A stretch of 64,000 nt of DNA, from NCBI GenBank assembly GCA_034231615.1, contig CM067322.1, forward strand, positions 52,458,456-52,522,455. Direction: 5' to 3'. This document shows, piece by piece, positions 56,701-64,000 of the stretch (positions are counted from its first letter, which is position 1; the number at the start of each line of letters is the position of its first letter). The notes beneath the pieces were generated by a model that searched no databases, was not told where the DNA came from, and saw only the letters and a program-made list of their open reading frames with translations. The DNA is from Meghimatium bilineatum. Taxonomy: Eukaryota; Mollusca; Gastropoda; Stylommatophora; Philomycidae. A program made the position numbers and the translations under genes.

Positions 56701-57788
56701 CTAACGACTTATGTGCCACTTTGCATTTCATGTTAATATTTTAATTTTGAAAAAAAAAGATAGGGTTAGCATGGAAAAAAAACTAAATTTTATGGCAGAA
56801 AACTATCAGAGATGATAACTCTTTATGTACTAAACCACAGCAACTATTAGGTGGGATGGCTAGTTGCCTTAACCAAAACCGAGTGTCAGGTATCCATTCA
56901 TGGTTCGACTGGAAGAGCAGTCTTGTCAGATGAGAAATCACCACCCAGATTTATTTCTGATGTGACCACTTTTGACATGAAAGCACATCCTAATTATTCA
57001 TTCACACCAGAATAAATATTATTCCTTTTTGAAACTGCAATGCAAGTTGTATTACTAGTTTCCAAATAAAACTGAAAAAAATTGCATCTCTTCTAGCCCA
57101 TCCATTTCACCAGACAAACCCATGCCAGAAAACCTTAGAAGATGATGTGCCTCTATATTGAGGCTCTTTTATGGAAGCTTTGCAGCATGTCATTTATACG
57201 ATTAGACCCCTCTGAGTAGAAGGCTTCTTCAATAGGCATTGCACTGAGCCGAAAGCTGAAGTCTCCGGGGTATGAAAGAAAGCTCACAAAAATCACCCCA
57301 CTGCACATAGGAAGTAAGAGATAATCTCTCAAACCAACAGTCCATCCATTTTCCACTATCTTGGACTAATTTCCCACAGCATTAGATAACCATTTCCTCT
57401 TCGACATAAGTATGTTGTCCGGACCTGGAAGGGGGCAAAGAATAGACATTACCACTGCATGTTGTTCAAGGTGACTAAATGTCTTTGGAAGAGTTTGAAA
57501 TATTCCTTATACATGCATGCAGAACAGATTACTATTCTTTGCTCCTATTTCAAGTACAGCATTAGTTTACACAGGCAATTTGCACATTCAAAATTTGTGG
57601 CAAAACAATATACAAACAAAAAAAGATTGAAAAAGGTCACTTACAACAAATCCAAAGTTTTTAAGGACATCACATTCTGCTACTTCACCATATTTTTCAA
57701 ACAAGGGACGAAGTTTATCTGCTGTAGTTTCTGAACTAAGATTGCCTAAAAATATCTTGATCGTCATTCTGGTACTTCTTGACTTTCC
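47449..57788 (-). CDS. lark/RBM4/RBM14-like RNA-binding protein, 3' exons of host gene
   Basis: Five minus-strand exons with consistent phases: 57788-57645, 54723-54640, 53731-53679, 53039-52665, 47719-47449. From the ATG at 57767 they encode 301 residues. One RRM spans residues 1-70: KIFLGNLSS is RNP2, NFGFVHM (across the first splice) is RNP1, and DGYSIDGNNIRVELSTGKKG closes it. Then comes a Gly/Lys linker, an Arg/Tyr/Pro/Asp-rich region and a Gly-rich tail ending FAQDAIFF. RRM order and the VELSTGKK end resemble RRM2 of lark/RBM4/RBM14, nuclear factors in splicing and translation control. The first exon is open upstream of the ATG (GKSRSTR, phase 0, acceptor AG at 57789), so it may be an internal exon with RRM1 outside or undetected. 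No CCHC knuckle, usual in lark/RBM4, was seen. Intron 4 holds a hAT element; intron 1 holds LINE, SINE and Y insertions. Confidence 0.82.
47860..47966 (-). mobile_element. SINE-B, 3' part (split by hAT)
   Basis: Minus-strand GTCAGGCTGAAAGACGCAGA, TGGTTTACAGTTAG-type and CCGTTCTCTAGGC blocks. The 5' part of the same SINE is at 51703-51800, beyond the hAT insertion. Confidence 0.75.
48280..49747 (-). pseudogene. hAT transposase (GTF2IRD2-like, BED-type finger), dead
   Basis: Starts MSASEKRKIEDECLAFKDKW at 49747, with a finger CLLC...HYQTKH (a stop lies between, at about 49633). The longest open stretch, 49431-48964, reads SDGEFIKECLLDATNILCPE, SLALDESTDAQDTTRLLVFI, LLSVESIKDTTTGLDIFNAV and ASITTDGARALTGK, the RNase H-like catalytic core of GTF2IRD2-type hAT proteins. 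The C-terminal part (RIKPEYHDT, LDDLKTEHSDVLYHSTLRWL, HFNVISPPFSAEADKAQEHI) follows with stops and shifts. Confidence 0.85.
49800..51060. other. GC-richer block inside the hAT element, imperfect repeats
   Basis: Three imperfect copies of a segment ending GTACYYGATG..C(T)CAGG occur at about 50370, 50490 and 50695, each preceded by an Arg/Glu-rich-looking GAGAAA stretch. Base composition differs from the rest of the transposon. It could be a long 5' UTR/promoter, a captured sequence or another nested element. No convincing ORF. Confidence 0.45.
51473..51494 (+). repeat. (TA)n microsatellite
   Basis: About eleven TA units inside the AT-rich right part of the hAT element. Confidence 0.9.
51703..51800 (-). 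mobile_element. SINE-B, 5' part (split by hAT)
   Basis: On the minus strand: GCCCAGGAGGGTTGCAAAGA, AGAGCAACAGTTACC, GTGTCTTATGAAGCAACC, GATGAAGTTTGCTGTCC. Joins to 47966-47860 once the hAT and one target duplication are removed. Confidence 0.75.
52005..52060 (+). mobile_element. SINE-B tail fragment
   Basis: ATCTGCAGGAGTTTGAGAAC then ACACAGAAAAAGAAGG is a SINE-B 3' end. Confidence 0.5.
52061..52664. other. Intron sequence, no further feature
   Basis: Right end of intron 4 of the host gene (5' side on the minus strand). The donor is GTACTGG at 52664. No element recognised. Confidence 0.5.
52665..53039 (-). CDS. Host RNA-binding gene, exon with Arg/Tyr/Pro-rich region
   Basis: Acceptor TTATTGCAG at 53040. 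Reads GFGGGPNRSRPYGPLSGRGD, GLDRYDPYYRY, MNDRFPPDPRDRLMPPRPYL and ends PPPEYYD-AG at donor GTACTG. 375 nt, entered in phase 2 from the exon before, left in phase 2. Confidence 0.85.
53679..53731 (-). CDS. Host RNA-binding gene, 53-nt Gly/Lys exon
   Basis: Acceptor AATCTTGCAG, then LSTGKKGGGGSGKFDKK and two bases of a Gly codon, completed by the next exon. The donor GTTAGG is weak. The reading directly continues the RRM end NNIRVE. Confidence 0.75.
54103..54512. mobile_element. Non-autonomous hAT-like element
   Basis: Left end CAGGGGTGTGAAAAATATGG with GCGGGCCACATCTGGCCC, right end CAGAGGCGGGCAACCTGTTT on the minus strand: both are typical of Charlie-like hAT termini. A matching 8-bp duplication is not evident, so the limits are approximate. 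Confidence 0.6.
54640..54723 (-). CDS. Host RNA-binding gene, second half of the RRM
   Basis: 84 nt, phase 0 at both ends: HMVNKSDANKAIAQLDGYSI then DGNNIRVE. Acceptor TTGTGCAG at 54724, donor GTATTT at 54639. Confidence 0.88.
55240..55335 (+). repeat. Dispersed repeat piece
   Basis: AGTTTTGCTAATAACTGG and GGCCTTTATCAAGACTACAT match 11105-11185. Confidence 0.5.
55430..56580 (+). mobile_element. RTE-like LINE relic, split by SINE-B
   Basis: FSMEKGIRKGCVLSPYIFNI and, in the next frame, LRYADDTLLAQS-like remains near 55740, then LKHLINSIKEQSKNK and KTKIMTSD-like blocks up to 55964. After the SINE, 56143-56580 carries the C-terminal part (YHGPKSTNVAILREINVKEN, LLYISHIKRHEGLEKT). In host intron 1, opposite strand to the host gene. 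Confidence 0.8.
55979..56128 (+). mobile_element. SINE-B fragment with 14-bp target duplication
   Basis: GTATCAAAGAAGCT is at 55965-55978 and 56129-56142. The insert is a 5'-truncated SINE-B of the variant subfamily (CTACATCCTGCTGGAAATC, CCATGGTCCTGCTAC) ending GAATGAACGCTGCAGAAGTA. Confidence 0.9.
56810..57000 (-). mobile_element. SINE-A, copy 4, diverged
   Basis: TGTACTAAACCACAGCAACT, TATTAGGTGGGATGGCTAG and GAGAAATCACCACCCAGAT match SINE-A in reverse. The tRNA-like head is missing. Confidence 0.7.
57108..57341 (+). mobile_element. Element Y, 5'-truncated, with target duplication
   Basis: CCATCCATTT is at 57098-57107 and 57342-57351. Starts inside the L-A module (CAGACAAACCCATGCC, AAGATGATGTGCC), then the Y body GACCCCTCTGAGTAGAAGGC, GGCATTGCACTGAGCCGAAA and GCACATAGGAAGTAAGAG. 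Confidence 0.88.
57410..57560 (+). mobile_element. SINE-B 5' fragments
   Basis: TTGTCCGGACCTGGAAGGGG, CAAAGAATAG and CATGTTGTTCAAGGTGACTA follow SINE-B head and core. A short reversed piece (ACTATTCTTTGCTCC) follows at 57531. Confidence 0.6.
57645..57788 (-). CDS. Host RNA-binding gene, first half of the RRM
   Basis: 144 nt, phase 0 at both ends. MTIKIFLGNLSSETTADKLR, then PLFEKYGEVAECDVLKNFGF and V. Donor GTAAGTG at 57644. Seven open codons (GKSRSTR) precede the ATG back to an AG at 57789. Confidence 0.88.
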
Positions 57789-57789
57789 C

Positions 57790-58250
57790 TATTAAAAAAT
57801 AATTTTTATTTTATGAAAAATCAGGTAATTTGTAGCCTATAAACTAGTACTATCTATGCAGCGATACATTTGCAATGACAGTTTTATCCCTGATAGCTTA
57901 CAAGTTTGTTACTCTTGTTCCATGTCAGGTTATGGGATTTTAACTTCAGCTCCAGCTTGGCGGTGACTGGACATTCTTTTTATTTACATTTTGGTAGATA
58001 TTTTTTTGGTTCAATATGATGATTATTCAATGTGGTTGTAGAGCGATATAATAAGCTTGGAAGTCTTTTACTTCTGATGCATACATCTTTTAGACATGCT
58101 TTTCAAAATTTTTTGCCATTTTGAATATTAGCTTGATTGCATATGAAATATGGCAATGTAATCAGCAGATTTGAATTGTTTTCTCTAACATAAAAATGTA
58201 TACTTTATAGTGCATTTTATCGTAAATAACAAAAACATTTTGTAAATTTG
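57790..58250. other. Upstream host sequence and satellite-related scrap
   Basis: No RRM1 exon could be found on the minus strand. About 58100-58240 holds TTGCCATTTTGAATATTAGC and CATTTTATCGTAAATAAC, diverged relatives of the repeat in 61894-63325. Confidence 0.4.
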
Positions 58251-58254
58251 AAAG

Positions 58255-58720
58255 CTTCTCAGTGCTCCCCCATACAGCTTTCTGTGGGCCAGTGTTCTTC
58301 CCTTAACTGGTTTAGTGTATTGCAGGATATGTTCAGTGATCTGTGCCTGGCCACATGGACATGGGAGGTGATGGAACCAGTCTTAGTCTATTTAAGTGGC
58401 TGTTTAGTCTGCTGTGTCCTGTCATCATGTGTAAGATAACCTGCTTAGCTCTGTCGATATAGTTGTCTTTTGGGTGGTCAACGTTCCTGATAGCTTTGAT
58501 GATGGTCCTCTTTTCTTCTTACGCGATTTCTTGGTCTTTTTGTTCATGTTTCATCCTTTGCCAGCCTATCTGCCTCTTCATTTCCTGGTATGCCACAGTG
58601 GGATGGTATCCACTGTAGTATTACCCTTCTATGGATGCTCACTTCTTGTATGGCTTCCTTCAGGCCTGGGAGTTTGTCGCTGTCAAGGGTTTTTTATGAC
58701 AGTAAACTTTTTTATGATAA
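58255..58720 (-). mobile_element. RNase H LINE C-terminal relic
   Basis: Minus-strand remains of TIPSHCGIPGNEEADRLAKD (near 58570), then DNYIDRAKQVILHMM-like, and CNTLNQLREEHWPTE near 58300. Separates satellite-related scrap (58100-58240) from a transposon end (58940-59095). Confidence 0.7.
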
Positions 58721-58939
58721 ACTCTCCGTAAACCATGCATTATTTCTAATACAAATCTTCTCAAATCATAAGAATAACACAAATCACAAGCTCTACTGTA
58801 GAAATATGCAGGCTTTAATTGATTTCCGATTACGCCTAGCCAAGTGTTGCTAACTCATCTCATCACCAAGCTTTGCACCAGCGTATATGAAAAAGCACCA
58901 GATGTAGAGCGAAAAGCATCAAAATGGCAACCCTGCTCT

Positions 58940-59095
58940 CGCCGTAGGCCGAATTTTTTTTTTTTTAAATAATTATCTTTTCGTTAAATTTCGACCAAAA
59001 AATTACTTTTCACAGAATTGACCAAAAGACTTGGTTGAGGTATCGTTGAATTGCAAATTTCGGTCGCCCAAATTTCAAGGGCTATCTTTAGACAT
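58940..59095 (+). mobile_element. End of an inverted-repeat element (solo)
   Basis: TAATTATCTTTTCGTTAAAT, TTTTCACAGAATTGACC, GACTTGGTTGAGGTATCGTT and AAATTTCAAGGGCTATCT match the right arm of the element at 61894-63325. The very end (AGCTGTGGTG) is not present here. Confidence 0.7.
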
Positions 59096-59099
59096 TAGC

Positions 59100-60185
59100 A
59101 ATAATCTAAAGTTTTCGAAATTTTTCGACGAGATGGGTTATGTCCCTTGATATTTATCCCATAAGCTGCCATTTTGAAAGCCAAAATTGTGGTCACGCGA
59201 GAGATGACCACTTTCTATTGTCATTTCGATAGCGTCTGTGACTAGAAGTACAAAGACATTATACTTTTCATTTGTGGGACAAGTCAGAGGTCAGTTTGAT
59301 CTGTTCTTCGAGTGGATTAACATCGTAGTTTTTATAACAAGCTCTTGGACACGCTAAAGTCAGTGAATTTCATTAAAAATAGCAGATATTAATGCCTCAG
59401 TTATTGCCATTTGAAAACAATGAAGTTATTTTAATGTTCATAAACCATTTGTTTACACATGTATGAATTTTGAACGATCCTTGTTCTTGTATAGACTTTG
59501 CGCTTTTTCAATTTCTGCAAACCTATGTCTATCCAATTTGTATCGACATGCTTATTTTTTTACTGGCTGTTGTTTCTTGCTATGCTGATAGCAGGTAACA
59601 ATCATGTATTTAAATAAATATTCTTGTTTTAGTATCGTAATTCTCATGTCTCTCAGTTACATATTGCTTTTCTAAAAATCATATGCGCATCTGCTGTATA
59701 AATATCTAGATCATGTAGTAACAATGTCAAATTTATATCAACATTTGCGAGTCTGTTCTGCCATGCCATGACGACGGAAGTGTTTTTATCAATAACATGT
59801 AGGATTAATGAACATAAATTTGTTCAAAAGTCCTTAATAATTTTGAATTAGACCTACCCGGTATACCTTTTTAATAAATATATACGGCATACGGCCTAAT
59901 GATGTTAGTAAGTTGCATTTTAATTAGGCCTATGTAGTATGTAATCATTATTGGTACATAACTTTTAAGTAACTTCCCGTGTAGTGAGTGAGCTCACATT
60001 TTCTCACACAAGTCCTAAATTGCAAGGCAGCAATAGGGATCTTGCACATAAAGGATATTGGAAACAATCAGCTGAGGGTGAGTAACTGTCCTATATTGCC
60101 TGGAGTTTGTGAGGCTTCCATTTTATGTATAATGAAATGTAATTTATTTAATTTATCAATGAAATTTTCTGCATTTTGTTCTTTT
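59100..60185. other. No recognisable feature
   Basis: AT-rich, no repeat shared with the rest of the window that I can see; lies upstream of the unknown coding locus. Confidence 0.4.
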
Positions 60186-60187
60186 AG

Positions 60188-61470
60188 ATGCAGAAACTTA
60201 TTAATATTTATATTTTTGTTATAGACGGCATGATGGCAAGCAAGAAGACTAGACACGATCTGAAGGCACACGTAGCTCAATTTGCACCTGAATACCCAGT
60301 AAAGAAAGGCTATGCTGCACGGCTGTTACTGGACCCTACCAATACCCCAGTAGATGTGATGAGGAAGATCCAGACTCTTGTGCTCGCTGCGGAACCAGAT
60401 AAGTGTATCATTGAATCTTCTCTTCTTTCAGCTGTGAAGCATGTTAAAATCAAAATGGCGAAACATTTAAAGAATATGTCAAAGATTGGTCTATACTTAT
60501 GAAACATTTACTTGAGCATCTCCCTATATCATTTAGAGTCTTGATCAGTGATAATTTGCAACATCTTTCTACTCCAATTGATTCAACATCTCTTTCATGT
60601 ACTTCTAATATGCAACCTTATTTCTCAGGTACACTAAATAGATCACCATCCCCTAAGAAGATGAGATATGATTGTGATGCCTGTGCAAACAAGAAGCAGA
60701 TTTAGATAAATTTAAAGAAGATGTTTCGTGTCTGGCAAAAGCTTTCACCAAGAAGCTTGAGCTCCAACTAGCACGATATCTGTCTGGAGATCTTTCTGCA
60801 CCAAATGCTAAGATGTTAGCTGATACTGCTGCAGCTCCACAGCACAACATGCAGGGAGAAAGAACTCTAGGGATGATGGATGCTATGTGGCGCAGAGCTC
60901 CTAATGCTAAACTGGGCTTCATCGAAGGAAAAATTAAAGGGATACTTAATGATACACTTGGGTATCTCAAGTCACTACATGAACCTTTGAGGGAGCGACT
61001 CGTAAAAGAATCTGCCACTAGATGACGCCAAATTCAGACATTAAGAGCTGAGATGGAAACAGCAAGAGATGAAGCTTTTGCCAGGAGACAGGATGATGCT
61101 AGTAATAGGGAAGATAAGAGAAAGGAGATAGAAGCAGAGGTTGTTAGTCATATTGCAGGGAAGGAATCATTAGGTAAGTTAGACAGGTTTAGTAGGGTAT
61201 GTCAGGCAGATTTAGAGGTGTTAGACATGTTGGTGAAGAAGGATCCACAACTGAAAGGTAGGAGACTTCGTCATGTCTGGCGTGATCAGGTTACTGGTGA
61301 GGATGTTGAGTATGATGAAAGAATATTGTCCTTTAAGAGTAAGCGTAAGAAAGATAATGTAAGTCTAGAATGGTGTAACGCTGGTGCAAGTAGAGTAGAA
61401 GATGTGTATGATATGCCTGTGTCACAGTTGTTAGTTGATTATATTGTTAGTGATGTATACTTTATTTAGT
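60188..61470 (+). pseudogene. Broken coding locus of unknown function (~410 codons)
   Basis: Successive plus-strand frames form one long protein-like reading. MMASKKTRHDLKAHVAQFAP at 60230 runs to KIKMAKH; a 1-nt shift near 60465 gives FKEYVKDWSILMKHLLEHLP; another near 60690 gives KQEADLDKFKEDVSCLAKAF, LELQLARYLSGDLSAPNAKM, LGFIEGKIKGILNDTLGYLK. An in-frame TGA at 61022 (possibly a decayed CGA) is followed by RQIQTLRAEMETARDEAFAR and, to 61469, KGRRLRHVWRDQVTGEDVEY, CNAGASRVEDVYDMPVSQLL. The middle looks like a charged coiled coil. I do not recognise the family. It is intronless over 1.2 kb, so it may be a retrocopy or an accessory protein of a transposon. A real spliced gene with small exons is less likely. 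Confidence 0.6.
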
Positions 61471-61644
61471 TCTATCTCCTTCCTGTTGGTAGTTCAGATG
61501 TCTCATGAAGCTGAACTGTAAGTTATTGTTGCTTAATTATTAATTATATTACATAGTTTTCATCAATGTTCCTTGGTATCACAAACACACAAGCAAGGTA
61601 AATATATTTATATTTTCTTCTTATTTAGCATTTTATTTTTATGC

Positions 61645-61884
61645 ATGTGTTTGCCTCTGTGGGCCTCACCAATGGTCCACTAGACAAACCAACCATGCAA
61701 CAGAAAACCTTAGTAGATGACATGCTGTTATATTGAGCTTATCTTATAGAAGCTTCATGGCATGTCATCTATACAATAATGCTTCTCATAATTTTATTTT
61801 GTTGTTGCAATGTATTTCATGTTTAACATCTGTATTTTTTTTTATTTGAACTCTCTGTGGTTGAGAGAGAGCCAGAGGGAAGCA
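61645..61884 (+). mobile_element. L-A 5' module and 5' UTR fragment, 3'-truncated
   Basis: Starts GCATGTGTTTGCCTCTGTGG like complete L-A copies, carries the hairpin (AGTAGATGACATGC/GGCATGTCATCTA) and 5' UTR to GGTTGAGAGAGAGCCAGAGG, then stops. Missing the 3' end is unusual for a LINE-driven insert. Confidence 0.75.
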
Positions 61885-62223
61885 TTATTACAGCATTATA
61901 AACACCACAGCTAGATAGCCCTTGAAATTTGTATTTCAATACCTCAACCAACTATGTAAGTCAATTCTGTGAAAAGTTATGAATTATTTTTGCCAAAATA
62001 TAACAAAAATAATTACACGAGAACGCATAAGAAAATATAGACGTACTTGTGAAGAAAGTTTTGACGAAGAATTACAGCAGAGTGAACAATTTATGCAATA
62101 TCTTATTTACGATATAACTTGGAAGTTATGAGTATTTAATCATAAATAACTAAAATATTTAATAATTATACTTAAATTGAAAATAAATTAGCCACCATTT
62201 TGAATAGTAATTAGCCCCAATTA

Positions 62224-62234
62224 CGTCTGCAAAT
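62224..62234 (+). repeat. Target site duplication, left (mini-L)
   Basis: CGTCTGCAAAT, repeated at 62831-62841. Confidence 0.85.
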
Positions 62235-62830
62235 AAGCATGTGGTTGCGTCTGTGGGTCCCACCAATGGCCCACTAGACATACCATCCATGCAACAGAAA
62301 ACCTTAGTGGATGATATGCCTTTATATTGAGGTTATCTTCTTATAGAAGCTTCATGGCATGTCATCTATACAGTTATGATTTTGTTTTGTTGTTGAAATG
62401 TTTTTTCATGTTTGCCTGAATATATGTATGCACCCTCTGTGGTTGAGAGGGAGCCAGAGATGTACTGTGCAGCACTGAGGTGGAGGAAACTGACATCACT
62501 GTTTTTCCTATGGCTGAGGCCCATCATAGAGGCACAGTGACAACCCTTTTGACTTAACATTTGGTTGCATGCCTGGAGCAATAGAGAAGTTTGGCATAAC
62601 CAGTAGTCAATTTGTGGCGGGGAATGAGCACAGTGAACCCTATCTTGGCTACAGTCACTAGGAGCAGTGCAAAGGTTGAAACCTACCATCCTGGAGGTGT
62701 GATAGTTATTATCTGGCTCTGTCCCGGGGTGGGCCGAAAATCCACAGACTTCCCAGCAATATAATGCCATCGAATGGCATTAGGTCAAAGGGCATGAGCC
62801 CATGGACCGCTGGATCAGCAACCAACCAAC
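62235..62830 (+). mobile_element. Mini-L (ORF-less L-A derivative), copy 1, full length
   Basis: 596 bp with an 11-bp target duplication. 5' module (GTTGCGTCTGTGGGTCCCAC, hairpin TAGTGGATGATATGCC...GGCATGTCATCTA), L-A 5' UTR to ATAATGCCA, then TCG, then the last ~70 nt of L-A from AATGGCATTAGGTCAAAGG to CCAACCAAC. The deletion removes the ORF from codon 3 to about six codons before its stop. The same junction is in 36057-36655, so this is a propagated family. Confidence 0.92.
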
Positions 62831-62841
62831 CGTCTGCAAAT
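62831..62841 (+). repeat. Target site duplication, right (mini-L)
   Basis: CGTCTGCAAAT, identical to 62224-62234. Confidence 0.85.
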
Positions 62842-63329
62842 GTGTGCAGTATATTCAAAAGATGCGTCTGGCATTTCCGAACACGAGAATATATAGTTTG
62901 TATGGTATTTTATCATAAATAAGTGAAATATTAAATAATTAGACTATTAATTTGAAATTAAATTAGGCAAATTAGCCACCATTTTGAATATTAATTAGCC
63001 CCAATTACGTCTGAAAACGTGTGCAGTATATTCAAAAGATGCGTATTGTCTTCCCGGACACAAAAATGTATAGTTTTATGCCTATTTTATCGTAAATAAC
63101 TAAAATATTTCATAAATTGTTAATTCGGCTTCAATTCTTGGTCACAACTTACCCACAACTTTCATCATCAGTCCGTTCATATTTTATTATGTTCTCATGT
63201 AATTATCTTTTCGTTAAATTTTGATCAAAAAATTCATAACTTTTCACAGAATTGACCTACAGACTTGGTTGAGGTGTCGTTGAATTGCAAATTTCAAGGG
63301 CTATCTAGCTGTGGTGTTTATAATGATAT

Positions 63330-64000
63330 AAACCCAATTTGAAAATATTATAGTGCTAATGCCTAAATTTAAAAATCATGTAAAACATAAAATTGTGGGC
63401 CAAATTGTGGTTTTCCAAACATACAAAAATAACACGAATTGTGAAAATAAAATTAGCCTATGGTGGCAGGAGTGAAAATAAATTGCGTTTGCATATGTCC
63501 CTTAATTTTAATGTGGCTTGCTAAAAATAAATTACGGATGGATGCGTATCTACTAACACAGGCCCTATTGCCTATATCACTTGGTTGAGTTATCGTTACA
63601 TTGCAATTGTCAATCTGCATGTAGTATTTTAAATTATGTTTAAAGTAATGAAAATTTTGTCCAAACGCGCAGGACCAGAAGAAATTTTAAATTAAATTGC
63701 GATCACAAATTTCACGTTCTCGGTTTCTGTAGTAGGGCCTAGCCCTACAGTTACAGTACTACGCTCACTGTACATGCCGAATAAACATCACATACTGACA
63801 TAGGTTAATTTTCTCTTTGTTAAACCGAGTAAACAATTACAAAACAGAGTACAGAACATTTGAGAAAAATTGTTTAGTTACTCTTTCAGTCTTTGACTGC
63901 ATGCAATATGCATGATTTGATTTGCATGGCCTAGGACTAGACAGACGCCACAGGCTCCTTGACGGCAAATTTTTAAAAACCAAAACACATAAGAACTAGC
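63330..64000. other. Diverged satellite-flank sequence, no gene
   Basis: Near 63582 CTTGGTTGAGTTATCGTTAC and near 63648 TGAAAATTTTGTCCAAAC parallel the satellite right flank at 25905-26010, so an older copy lies here. The last 300 bp show nothing recognisable. Confidence 0.45.

Larger units (their letters stand above)
61894..63325. mobile_element. Inverted-repeat element with satellite-like core, hosting mini-L
   Basis: Left end CATTATAAACACCACAGCTA and right end TAGCTGTGGTGTTTATAATG are perfect inverted copies. The similarity extends about 155 bp inward through the AAGGGCTATCT and CACAGAATTGACC blocks. Inside lie ~165-180 bp direct repeats (GCCACCATTTTGAATA at 62191 and 62975; TTCAAAAGATGCGT twice) that resemble the satellite monomers at 12705 and 23310. 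No transposase. A mini-L is inserted at 62235-62830. Target duplication not clear. Confidence 0.75.

Noticed and set aside
59012-61990. Unknown coding locus lying between inverted arms, like a transposon with TIRs
   Set aside because: The arms face the wrong way: the left one is the right end of another element, and the right one starts the 61894-63325 element. The locus is outside both.

Overview
The window is nuclear DNA from an animal, most likely an invertebrate. It is AT-rich, has one spliced protein gene with long introns, and is otherwise a dense, nested deposit of non-LTR retrotransposons (LINEs), SINEs, hAT and mariner DNA transposons, minisatellites and a satellite. There are no operons, ribosome binding sites, rRNA genes or CRISPR arrays. 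A mollusc-like lophotrochozoan is my guess, from the mix of RNase H LINEs, tRNA-type SINEs and a ~160-bp satellite tied to a mobile element; the species cannot be fixed from the sequence.

Layout. 1-2.8 kb: relic LINE (-). 2.87-15.1 kb and 19.84-26.43 kb: two direct copies of one segment (duplication A and B). Copy A carries a complete 4.57-kb LINE (here L-A, 5361-9931, 12-bp target duplication) that is absent from the same point in copy B, and a minisatellite. Both copies carry a 154-164 bp satellite, which in B forms a 472-bp higher-order repeat. 15.2-19.8 kb: a 20-bp minisatellite, a 5'-inverted L-A copy, a tRNA-type SINE. 26.4-37.4 kb: a patchwork of short elements, among them families X and Y, an RNase H-only retroelement, a mariner relic and an L-A deletion derivative. 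37.4-41.1 kb: a ZMYM1-like hAT pseudogene broken by two later insertions. 41.3-47.3 kb: LINE relics and a hAT MITE. 47.4-57.8 kb: the host gene (-), a lark/RBM4/RBM14-like RNA-binding protein; its introns hold a hAT transposon with TIRs and 8-bp target duplications, a LINE relic, SINEs and element Y. 57.8-64 kb: LINE relic, a broken coding locus of unknown function (60.2-61.5 kb), and an inverted-repeat element carrying satellite-like repeats with a nested mini L-A.

How the parts work together. L-A encodes AP endonuclease, reverse transcriptase and RNase H. The same ~140-nt 5' module, with a 13-bp-stem hairpin, starts L-A, its ORF-less derivative (mini-L, ~0.6 kb) and two short families with unrelated bodies (X ~0.4 kb, Y ~0.25 kb). 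Several copies have clean 10-12 bp target duplications, so they look like non-autonomous elements mobilised by LINE machinery. SINE-B, with about 20 copies or pieces here, ends in the same purine-rich tail as another RNase H LINE family. The module-sharing set, the RNase H-only unit and the satellite/TIR link are the best candidates for undescribed biology. Family names (L-A, SINE-A, SINE-B, X, Y, mini-L) are mine. No database search was possible.
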